Source: Marchantia polymorpha subsp. ruderalis
Lineage: Eukaryota; Streptophyta; Marchantiopsida; Marchantiales; Marchantiaceae
Direction: 5' to 3'
Length of the DNA stretch: 64,000 bases
Assembly (NCBI GenBank): GCA_037833965.1
Contig: AP031356.1
Span: 20,730,501 to 20,794,500 of the forward strand
A program made the translations under genes and the position numbers. The notes under the pieces are model-generated. The model made no database searches. It saw nothing but the letters and a program-made list of their open reading frames with translations, and was not told the origin of the DNA. Position 1 is the first letter of the stretch. Each line of letters starts with the position of its first letter. This document shows positions 50,771 through 59,846 of this stretch, one piece after another.

Positions 50771-51039
50771 CGACATGCGGACACACGCGTCACGGCAGAG
50801 GGGGATTGGCCGAGGGGCGGTACGAACAAGTGTACCGCGCAAGGCGGAAAACTCGCCTTCGGCGCTACGCCCCCATGTCCGCGGGGTAACACGCTCGCGG
50901 AGTTCAAATCCGCCAATTCGAGCGTGAGAGTTTAATCGACGACGGCGGAGCGTGAAGCCGCGCGTGAGAGCGAAGACCGTTCCAGCGTACAGCCGGCGCG
51001 GCCATCAAGTGAGACGTTCTTCATGAGCAGGAGCCGACC

Positions 51040-52804
51040 ATGACCTTCGACCGGGCGGCGGAGAACGTCCCATTCTTGAATTCGCGATTCCAATCTCTTG
51101 TGCGCGCTGCGCGCATCCATCTGCTGGCTGCTGAACATTCTCGACGTCGCCGCACAGGAGATTTCTTGTTGATCGAGGGAGAAGTGAATGCGCGTGATTT
51201 GGAATTGAGGGCGATTAGAGTTTGCCGAGAGAGAAAGAAGCTCGGGCGGTGCGGAAGTAGAATGAGCGGGCGAGCGAACCCCAGGAACGCAATGACGAGA
51301 CCGAGCCGATTGCGGATGGTGCCACTTCGCCTACCACAGAACGGGCTGCGCGCTTTCGAGGAGCGCTTAATAGCAAGAAAGCTCGATTTCTTGCTATGGG
51401 GATGAAACTACATCTGTGCGAATATGGTGCGCGAGTGGCTAGAGCCACAGGGACCACCCTCGCGCGGATTGCGTCCGCATGTTGATCGGTGGACAGTCCA
51501 AGATTGGGCGCAGGCGTTGGGAAGATGTGTTGGCATGCCAGGGCATCTCCTTTTCGACAGTGAGAGCATCAAGGTGACCAAGCAGGAAGAGGCGCAATTT
51601 GTGGAGCTGTTCAAGACCGGGAGGTCTACCAAGAATGGGTACAGGACCCGTGATTACAAGGATCGATTTCGCCGGACTTTGTCCGCGGCGCTGATGCAAT
51701 TACTGCAGCCGCACCGCGCCTGCTACATCACATTGTGGCAAGTCTCTTTTGTGGAGTGCGTCATCGAGGGAACTCCAATTCACTGGGCGAGCATCCTGCA
51801 CAGGGTGATGCGACAGCACGCGTTTGAGGAGAAGGGGGGAACTCTAAACCATCTTTCTCCTTTCCTCATCAATTTTTATCGACAGCGGAATTGTTTGACA
51901 GCGGCGGAGCTTGAACATTTTCCGCCATTGTCCATCGACCATCCCGGGAAGTATGTGCGGGAGAATGAGGTCGACACTGATGCAGAGGAGTCACCGTCTT
52001 CTACCCCATCAAGGCGGAGGGACGAAGGGAGACACACTCCTGCAGCACGAGTGCCGCGGAAGCGGCGATGGAGGGAAGAGTCTGAAGAGGAGCAGCATCA
52101 AGAACCCTCTGCTCCCATTCGACCGCGGCCGCTGTGCGAGCCATACAGCCGGCCGAAGCAGAAGGCACGCAGACTGGTGTTACCAGCCGACAGTGCGGAC
52201 ACGGCGACGATTGCGACGGAGAAAGGAAGTGCGTCGCCAGAGAAGCATGAGGAAGCGCGGACGACCGCAGGAGCAACGGGCCACGCTACAACCTCGACGG
52301 GAGAGAGGCCACCTACGGGCCAAGGGCCTCCGGAGTTACCACGTGCGATGCGGACAGATGTTCCGTTTGCGCACAGACGAGCCTCCGCGGACGGACGAGC
52401 CTCCGCGGACAGGCGATCACAAGTGGACGTGGATCTACGCTTACGCGTGGGAAGGAGCAGTCCGCTTGTGCACAGAACACCTCCACACGTGCCGCCTGTG
52501 CACAGGCAAGAATCACCCCCGTTCCAACGTAGGAAGGGGAAGGAGCCGGCGGAAGAACCGCCTACGAGACACCGGCCCTCGGGGCCAGACCCTCCGGCGC
52601 ACCACGCGCCGCAATTTGCGCCTTCGGCGCCAGGGCCTTCGAGCCGAGGAGATACGAGCAGGGAGCGTGCGGAGGCCGCACCATCGGCGGGAAGTCCGCC
52701 GATAGATGCGCCTTCGGCGGTAGGGCCTATAGGCCAAGGGACAGCAGGCGAGCGGCCCCCGGCCATGTCGCCTTCGGCGATAGATGTCCGCGGCGCTACG
52801 CCTG
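51040..52804 (+). pseudogene. LTR ORF of J, one TGA and truncated by K
   Basis: Family 1 protein. Codon 122, Trp in the WGWN motif, has become TGA (51,403-51,405). The frame then stays open in the same phase to the K insertion in the Pro-rich middle. Apart from the TGA it is extremely close to K's own copy. Confidence 0.87.
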
Positions 52805-53745
52805 TGTAATAACCCACTAAAGGCTAAAACTGCAATATAGTGGTAGAAAGGTCGAACCCACAGGGACAGAGGAACACACAGGGTACAAAGTGTCACGTTT
52901 TAACAGACTATTGAGGAGTTTGAATTCTCAGGCGACTGTCACTCCCAGAAATACTGCAAGTGTCCACTCGGAGCGCACTCGGAGGTCGCACAGTGCAGCG
53001 TAACACACACACACACACCTGAAACTACAGAAACACAACCCAGAGATCCGTTAGGACCTCTACTTCAAGATTTCAGGGGGAAAGTCTCTCAAGAGTACAC
53101 TCTGCGAAGCTGCGGGTAGTGACTTCCAACTCCGGCTTTTACAACACTTCCACCAGCTTGCTGCTAGTGTAGGAAACCCGGTTTGGACTGCCTACTTCGG
53201 ATCGAAGTCACTCAGACGCGGTGAACAACACTCTCAACTCACAAAACGCGCAGAGAACACAGGTCCGCACTGAAGGACTCACTGAGAAACATTCCAGTAA
53301 CACAACAACAGTCTATTGAAGAGTTTGAATTCTCAGGCACTTGTCATTCCCAGAAATACTACAGGGGTTACCCTCAAGGCACCTGCTGCAGCGTAACCTG
53401 AATTTACAACCAAGGCTTACACGAAGTAGCAAAACTTCACTTTGGCATTCAGGGGAAAAATCCCAAGGGAGTACAATCAGAAAGGAACACTCGAAGGTGT
53501 AGGGGCGAAACTGTTCAAGTATCTAACTAGTCACTGGCTCTGAGCATCGGCAGTCACCCGCAGGTGCAGATCCGAACTACTCAAGTCTCTAACCAATGGA
53601 CTAGCTCTGAACATTCGGCCGAAGGCCTTCAGCTACAAAATGCGGAACGCTAAGTTGTAACTCCTCGTGCGTGGTGACAGAACTCAAGGACACAAACACG
53701 CAAAGGAAATGGGTTCCTGATCTATACTTCTGATGGGAAAGAACC

Positions 53746-53776
53746 CCAGGCAAAACGCCTGGAACTATTTTATACC
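53746..53776 (-). promoter_or_regulatory. LTR core promoter of K 3' LTR: TATA box and hairpin
   Basis: GGTATAAAATA (53,776-53,766), then CCAGGC-GTTTT-GCCTGG (53,762-53,746). Confidence 0.7.
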
Positions 53777-53810
53777 TTCTAAGTCCTACTTAGCACTACA
53801 CTGCACTACG

Positions 53811-56800
53811 CTACACGCCTGCACGGAACCACGCTACACTACACTCCGCGGAACCTGTACTACGTCTCCTGCGCGGCCGACTGCCGCGCACTAACTCCCT
53901 ACCCTGCCAATCTTCCGCTCGACTGCGCAGTCCCAAACGCTGCAACGCCGCGGACACCTCCACTTCGAGGGCGGACATGGTATCCTGTGCCTTCGACAGA
54001 AAGGCATCGAGCTTCTTTGCTACCTTCCGCCGACTCCTACTGTCGCCTGACAACAACCCGGCTGCGCGTAATTCAAACTCACGCAGTGTGAGTTTCTCCT
54101 GCGCCTTCACTTCCCAGTGGGCGTAGCCCTTGAGACAGTGGGCGACACGCCTCGCCGTTTCCACCTTCGTGCGATTCGCCTCCTTCCTGCGATCCTCTTC
54201 AATTATCACTAATTGTGATTCGGCTTCAGCACGTTGCGCTCTCAATTCGCCACACTCTGACTGTAACCTGCGGATTAACTCTTCATCCGCCTGCCGTGCG
54301 AGCTGACATTGTTCCAACAACCGCGTCTGTCGCACGAGCTCCTCTGACAAAATCTGATTCTGGGCCTGCTCAGAAATGAGTGCTTCCTTGACCTTCACCT
54401 GCTCCTTGGTGAGCTCGTCCAGTTTCTCATCCTTCATCTTCTCGGAGTGCTTGTAGAATTTCTGATTAAGTTTGTACTGACCCCACAAGCATGCATGCTT
54501 CTCCTTCAATTCCCTCAACTCCTGGTCCACTCTAGCTAATAGCTTGCTGGTGTGGACTTTAGTGCGAGTCCGCCTGCGCACTAACTCGATGTAAGATCCC
54601 GGCTGGAGTGGGTCGGCGTATTTATCGACCTTGCGATCCAAGTACCTCAGCAACGGAATCACCTGCTCAGAGAGCGCCGCCGCCGGCGCTCCAACAATTT
54701 CCTCCTCCTCCTCCTCGGTGTCTTCTGCTCCTGACATTTCTTCCGTGGAGCCCCTGTCGTCATCATCCGAGTGGAGAATTTCAGTCGCCATTGATTGTGT
54801 CGGCGACTGCCCCGAGTGGGGCTGCACGTCGTCGACGTGTGCTGCCTGCGAAGGCACGGCTGCAGCCTCGCTGCTCGTCGCCAAAATGTCTAAGGCGGAA
54901 GGCGAATGTACCCGTGCGGCATCCCCGTCGCTTGCTTGTTGGTTGCCTACCGCGTCCTCTCTGCCGCCGTCGCTCGCCGCCGAAGGCGATCGAGCGGAAG
55001 GTGGCTGCGCGGGGTTTGATTGCGCATCGCGCATCGAAATTTCATCCCGCGGACAGTCACTCCGCTCCTCCGTCTGTTGCTGCTCCCTTGATCGGTCCGT
55101 GGGGGCTGTGCCCGGCCCGTGCGCAGGCGCAATTGCCGGCGCCTTGTCCGCCGCAGGCGTAGCGCCGCGGACATCCATCGCCGAAGGCGACATGGCCGGG
55201 GGCCGCTCGCCCGATGTCCCTTGGCCTATAGGCCCTACCGCCGAAGGCGCATCTATCGGCGGACTTCCCGCCGATGGTGCGGGCTCCGCACGCTCCCTGC
55301 TCGTATCTCCTCGGCTCGAAGGCCCTGGCGCCGAAGGCGCAAATTGCGGCGCGTGGTGCGCCGGAGGGTCTGGCCCCGAGGGCCGGTGTCTCGTAGGCGG
55401 TTCTTCCGCCGGCTCCTTCCCCTTCCTACGTTGGAACGGGGGTGATTCTTGCCTGTGCACAGGCGGCACGTGTGGAGGTGTCCTGTGCACAGGCGGACTG
55501 CTCCTTCCCACGCGTAAGCGTAGATCCACGTCCACTTGTGATCGCCTGTCCGCGGAGGCTCGTCCGTCCGCGGAGGCTCGTCTGACCTGGCCGTCCGCGT
55601 GCACAGGCGGCACGTGTGGAGGTGTCCTGTGCACAGGCGACCTGTGCACAGGTGAGCGCCTGTGCACAGGCGGACTGCTCCGTCCCACGCGTAAGCGTAG
55701 ATCCACGTCCACTTGTGATCGCCTGTCCGCGGAGGCTCGTCTGTGCGCAAACGGAACCTCTGTCCGCATCGCACGCGGTAACTCCGGAGGCCCTTGGCCC
55801 GTAGGCGGTCTCTCTCCCGACGAGGTTGCAGCGGGGCCCGTTGCTCCTGCGGTCGTCCGCGCTTCCTCATGCTTCTCTGGCGACGCACTTCCTTTCTCCG
55901 TCGCAATCGTCGCCGTGTCCGCACTGTCGGCTGGTAACACCAGTCTGCGTGCCTTCTGCTTCGGCCGGCTGTATGGCTCGCACAGCGGCCGCGGTCGAAT
56001 GGGAGCAGAGGGTTCTTGATGCTGCTCCTCTTCCGACTCTTCCCTCCATCGCCGCTTCCGCGGCACTCGTGCTGCAGGAGTGTGTCTCCCTTCGTCCCTT
56101 CGCCTTGATGGGGTAGAAGTCGGTGACTCCTCTGCATCAGTGTCGACCTCATTCTCCCGCACATACTTCCCGGGATGGTCGATGGACAATGGCGGAAAAT
56201 GCTCAAGCTCCGCCGCTGTCAAACAATTCCGCTGTCGATAAAAATTGATGAGGAAAGGAGAGAGATGGTTTAGAGTTCCCCCCTTCTCCTCAAACGCGTG
56301 CTGTCGCATCACCCTGTGCAGGATGCTCGCCCAGTGAATTGGAGTTCCCTTGATGACGCACTCCACAAAAGAGACCTGCCACAATGTGATGTAGCAGGCG
56401 CGGTGCGGCTGCAGTAATTGCATCAGCGCCGCGGACAAAGTCCGGCGAAATCGATCCTTGTAATCACGGGTCCTGTACCCATTCTTGGTAGACCTCCCGG
56501 TCTTGAACAGCTCCACAAATTGCGCCTCTTCTTGCTTGGTCACCTTGATGCTCTCACTGTCGAAAAGGAGATGCCCTGGCATGCCAGCACATCTTCCCAA
56601 CGCCTGCGCCCAATCTTGGACTGTCCACCGGTCAACATGCGGACGCAATCCGCGCGAGGGTGGTCCCTGTGGCTCTAGCCACTCGCGCACCATATTCGCA
56701 CAGATGTAGTTCCATCCCCATAGCAAGAAATCGAGCTTTCTTGCTATTAAGCGCTCCTCGAAAGCGCGCAGCCCGTTCTGTGGCAGGCGAAGTGGCACCA

Positions 56801-57077
56801 TCCGCAATCTGCTCGGTCTCGTCATTGCGTTTCTGGGGTTCGCTCGCCCGCTCATTCTACTTCCGCACCGCCCGGGTTTCTTTCTCTCTCGGCAAACTCT
56901 AATCGCTCTCAATTCCAAATCACGCGCACTCACTTCTCCCTCAATCAACAAGAAATCTCCTGTGCGACGACGTCGAGAATGTTCCGCAGCCAGCAGATGG
57001 ATGCGCGCAGCGCGCACAAGAGATTGGAATCGCGAATTCAAGAATGGGACGTTCTCCGCCGCCCGGTCGAAGGTCAT
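53811..57077 (-). CDS. LTR-encoded protein, family 1 (1088 aa), unknown function
   Basis: The longest intact copy. Residues ~91-310 are the conserved domain (LRMVPLRLPQNGLRAF; KLDFLLWGWNYIC; WTVQDWAQALGRCAG; RTRDYKDRFRR; ITLWQVSFVE; GGTLNHLSPFLINFYR; EVDTDAEE). Residues ~315-770 are Pro/Arg/Ala-rich and probably disordered. A basic KRRWREESEEEQ motif sits near 341, and PVHR repeats are encoded by GTGCAC palindromes. Residues ~785-793 are acidic, ~805-840 hold QVIPLLRYLDRK, ~848-970 form a coiled coil, ~975-1050 are a conserved C-terminal block, and the tail is basic. Residues ~448-490 are imperfectly repeated at ~500-542. The ORF starts at the ATG shared by B, C, D, I and J and stops 35 bases before TATA. 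No family is recognised; oligomerisation through the coiled coil is likely. Confidence 0.82.
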   Translation of the reverse strand: MTFDRAAENVPFLNSRFQSLVRAARIHLLAAEHSRRRRTGDFLLIEGEVSARDLELRAIRVCRERKKPGRCGSRMSGRANPRNAMTRPSRLRMVPLRLPQNGLRAFEERLIARKLDFLLWGWNYICANMVREWLEPQGPPSRGLRPHVDRWTVQDWAQALGRCAGMPGHLLFDSESIKVTKQEEAQFVELFKTGRSTKNGYRTRDYKDRFRRTLSAALMQLLQPHRACYITLWQVSFVECVIKGTPIHWASILHRVMRQHAFEEKGGTLNHLSPFLINFYRQRNCLTAAELEHFPPLSIDHPGKYVRENEVDTDAEESPTSTPSRRRDEGRHTPAARVPRKRRWREESEEEQHQEPSAPIRPRPLCEPYSRPKQKARRLVLPADSADTATIATEKGSASPEKHEEARTTAGATGPAATSSGERPPTGQGPPELPRAMRTEVPFAHRRASADRRSQVDVDLRLRVGRSSPPVHRRSPVHRSPVHRTPPHVPPVHADGQVRRASADGRASADRRSQVDVDLRLRVGRSSPPVHRTPPHVPPVHRQESPPFQRRKGKEPAEEPPTRHRPSGPDPPAHHAPQFAPSAPGPSSRGDTSRERAEPAPSAGSPPIDAPSAVGPIGQGTSGERPPAMSPSAMDVRGATPAADKAPAIAPAHGPGTAPTDRSREQQQTEERSDCPRDEISMRDAQSNPAQPPSARSPSAASDGGREDAVGNQQASDGDAARVHSPSALDILATSSEAAAVPSQAAHVDDVQPHSGQSPTQSMATEILHSDDDDRGSTEEMSGAEDTEEEEEEIVGAPAAALSEQVIPLLRYLDRKVDKYADPLQPGSYIELVRRRTRTKVHTSKLLARVDQELRELKEKHACLWGQYKLNQKFYKHSEKMKDEKLDELTKEQVKVKEALISEQAQNQILSEELVRQTRLLEQCQLARQADEELIRRLQSECGELRAQRAEAESQLVIIEEDRRKEANRTKVETARRVAHCLKGYAHWEVKAQEKLTLREFELRAAGLLSGDSRSRRKVAKKLDAFLSKAQDTMSALEVEVSAALQRLGLRSRAEDWQGRELVRGSRPRRRRSTGSAECSVAWFRAGV

Positions 57078-57181
57078 GGTCGGCTCCTGCTCGTGAAGAA
57101 CGTCTCACTTGATGGCCGCGCCGGCTGTACGCTGGAACGGTCTTCGCTCTCACGCGCGGCTTCACGCTCCGCCGTCGTCGA

Positions 57182-59843
57182 TTAAACTCTCACGCTCGAA
57201 TTGGCGGATTTGAACTCCGCGAGCGTATTACCCTGCGGACATGGGGGCGTAGCGCCGAAGGCGAGTTTTCCGCCTTGCGCGTCATCCAGCAGCGTGACCT
57301 CCTGTAACCTGTAGAGCTGACTCTCCTCTGCGCCCATCCTCTGCAAATCCAACGTTCGTTGGGTGGGTACTTCATATTCGATCGGGAGGATCGGGTGTTG
57401 CCCATACACCAGAAAGTATGGTGTCTGTTTGGTCGTGATCTTCTCAGCTGTCTGGTACGCCCATAGAGCGGCTGCTAGCTTCGTATCCCAGTCGTGAGCG
57501 TGATTCACCGTGACCTTGAGTAGTATTTTACACAGCAGACCATTGGACTTCTCCGTCAGTCCATTTGCCTTGGGATTGTATGGAGTAGTCTTCCGATGTT
57601 TGATGTGGAAATACCGTGTCAGATCTTCGATGATCTGTTTCAGAAAATGCGTGCCCCGGTCGCTGACTAGCTCTAAGGGACATCCGTAGCGTGTGATGAT
57701 CGACTCAAACAAGAATGCTGCCACTGTGGCAGCATCATCCCTTCTGGTGGCCCTGGCCTCTACCATTTTGGTGGCATAGTCCGTTGCTACCAGTATGTAG
57801 CGCCTTCGTGTACTTCTAGTCACTGGTTGTATCGGCCCTACAAAGTCAATACCCCACTTTTCGAAAGGTGCTAGAGGCATGATGGGAGTCAGGGGCCAGC
57901 GTGTTGTAGGCGTCGGTCTCCCCGTCCTCTGGCAACTGTCGCACTTGCGGATGTAATCGAGAACATCCTTAAACATGGTCGGCCACCAATACCCCGCATT
58001 TAGGATCTTTGTGACCGTGTTCCTGGTGGCATAGTGTCCACCCGCCTCCTCTGTATGCATCGCACTCACTATTCTTGGTACCTCCGATTCCTCCAGGCAT
58101 CTGCATAAGCGCTCATCTGCCATCTTCTTGAACAAAACCCCCTGCTGGAGTTGGTACGGGCCTGCCTTATGAATAAAGACAGTTCGCTGTTCCAAATCCA
58201 TGCCTTCGGGACACTGGAGGGTTAGCAGATATCGATACAGGTCGGCATAGCGGGACTCATGTCCTGCAGACAACTGAAATAACTCTTCATCTGGAAAATC
58301 GTCCACCAATTCCTCCTCTGTCGGCTGGGTCCATAATCGGGACAAGTAATCCGCATTTTCGTGGTGCACCCCTTTCCTGGTCTGGACGGTGTAGGTGAAC
58401 TCTTGTAGTAACAACACCCACCTGGCGATCCGACCGGATAGGTCTGCTTTCTTGACTAGGTGTTGCAATGCGTAGTGGTCCACATGGAACACAAACTCGT
58501 AGCAGATTAGGTAGTGACGGAACTTTTTACAGGAGTACACCATCCCCAACGCTTCTCTCTCTGTCGTGGTGTACTTCCGCTCTGCTAGAGACAGCTGTCG
58601 GCTCGCGAAGTAGATCGGGTAGTCCTTTTTTGTTGTCATCCTTTTGACTCAGTACTACACCGATGGCGAATGCCGAGGTGTCAACGTAAACATGGAATGG
58701 TCGATTCCAGTCTGGACTCCTTAGTACGGGAGCAGTCGTGAGTTTCGCTTTAAGAGTCTCAAATGCTGACTGCTGGTTCGCACCCCAAGCATAAGGCTCG
58801 TCCTTCTTCAACAACTTGGTCAGGTCCGCCGCCAGTATTGCATACAGGTGTATGAATCTTCGGTAGTAGCCCACATGACCCAGGAATGCTCGCAGCTCTC
58901 TTAGATTCGTGGGTGGCTCAAGCTCGAGTATAACCTTGACCTTCTCGACGTCCACCGCAATGCCGTCTGCCGAGACCCGATGACCCAACAAGATCCCACT
59001 AGTCATGAAGAAAAAGCACTTCTCGGGATGCAGTGATAAACTGCTCTCTCTACATTTATCGAAGGTCTGCTTCAAGTGACTTAGGTGTTCAGACCGCTTC
59101 CCAAAGACACAGAAGTCATCTATGAATATTTCCAGGAACTTCCTCAGTTGTTCCTGAAAGATATTGGTCATCATCCGTTGAAAGGTGGCAGGCGCGTTGC
59201 ACAGACCGAAGGGCATCTTGTGGTATGCGTAAGTTCCCCAGTCGGTTGTGAACGTAGTTTTATCCTTGTCCTGTTCACGGATAGACACCTGATTGTAACC
59301 TGAGAACCCATCCAGGAAGCTATAACATTCATGTCCGGCAACATGGTCTAGAATGGCATCCGTGAATGGTAACGGGTGATGATCCTTGCGTGTTGCTGCA
59401 TTCAACTTCCGGAAATCCTGACACACTCGTATCTTACCCGTCAACTTCTTGGGTACGATAACAATCGGCGACACCCACTCACTGCTGAGCACAGGGTAAA
59501 TAATACCAGCGCTCAAGTACTTATCTATCTCCTCTTTAACTAGCAAGGAGTATTTTGGGTTGAGGCGATACTGGCGCTGTCGTATGGGTACTGAGCCGTC
59601 CAGTAAATCGATACGGTGTTCCCCATACCGTGCAGGTATCCCCTTCATGTCTTCGATCCTCCAGGCGAAGACGTCGACATAATGGCTAAGGAATGCCTGT
59701 ACTTTCCTTAGCTCGTCTCCTCTCACTGCGCTTGATACCTTCAAGCGCTTGCCGGGACTGAGTTGTACTTCGTGACAGTCACTAGGGTCGACAATGCCCT
59801 CGGTGTGACTCGTCTCACTCCTTCCCAGTCCCACAGTTAATTG
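57182..59843 (-). pseudogene. pol: pol of K: RT, RNase H, integrase; one frameshift, C-terminus lost
   Basis: Follows gag-pro in phase after UAG. RT residues (counted from 59,834) include LDGFSGYNQ at 174-182 and the FIDD site at 237-240. At 58,626-58,631 a run of six A (element strand) has one base more than E and shifts the frame within RNase H. The downstream frame (58,639-57,182) has RNase H YFASRQLS...TTTEREAL, an integrase HHCC (His195, His202, Cys233, Cys236 of that frame) and the DDE residues Asp265, Asp327 and Glu363. After about residue 453 the frame reads into LTR leader sequence, giving a meaningless tail. The integrase C-terminal domain is therefore absent and K should not encode a complete Pol. 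Confidence 0.9.
58626..58631 (-). other. Frameshift site in K pol (A run)
   Basis: E reads AACAAGAAAGAC here; K reads AACAAAAAAGGAC with one extra base. This moves the frame from ...QKDDNKK into a short spurious end, while the true RNase H continues in the next frame. A programmed shift is unlikely, because E needs none. Confidence 0.8.
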
Positions 59844-59846
59844 CTA
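59838..59846 (-). promoter_or_regulatory. Leaky stop context UAG-CAA-UUA between gag-pro and pol
   Basis: TAG CAA TTA, followed by an open pol frame in the same phase. This is the exact six-base context of the tobacco mosaic virus replicase leaky stop. E has CAA CTA, also within CAR-YYA. Confidence 0.78.

Larger units (their letters stand above)
49793..52804 (+). mobile_element. LTR J (family 1), inserted in I and interrupted by K
   Basis: TGTGGTACCCC at 49,793. The order of parts matches C: hairpin array at 50,210-50,770 and ORF start at 51,040. K enters at 52,805 with duplicated 5-mer gcctg (52,800-52,804). The uninterrupted sequence continues cggcggacaagg in C. Confidence 0.9.
52805..57281 (-). 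repeat. 3' LTR of K, 5'-truncated
   Basis: Ends TTATTACA on the element strand at 52,805. Holds R-U5, TATA (53,776), the complete LTR ORF and ~200 bases of its leader. Homology to B stops at ccttgcgcg (57,281; B 21,128), and pol sequence begins directly. About 1,020 bases of the normal LTR start are missing. Confidence 0.9.

Noticed and set aside
54631-56019. 462-codon plus-strand ORF antisense to the K LTR gene, with similar antisense ORFs in B, C and J
   Set aside because: It lies opposite the Pro/Arg-rich disordered stretch, where G+C-rich codons rarely give stops on the other strand. It has no domain, and its extent varies between near-identical copies.
49793-57077. J and K as one element with the LTR gene as an ordinary third ORF after pol
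   Set aside because: The LTR gene also precedes the promoter of both visible 5' LTRs, and it lies inside solo LTRs bounded by perfect duplications.
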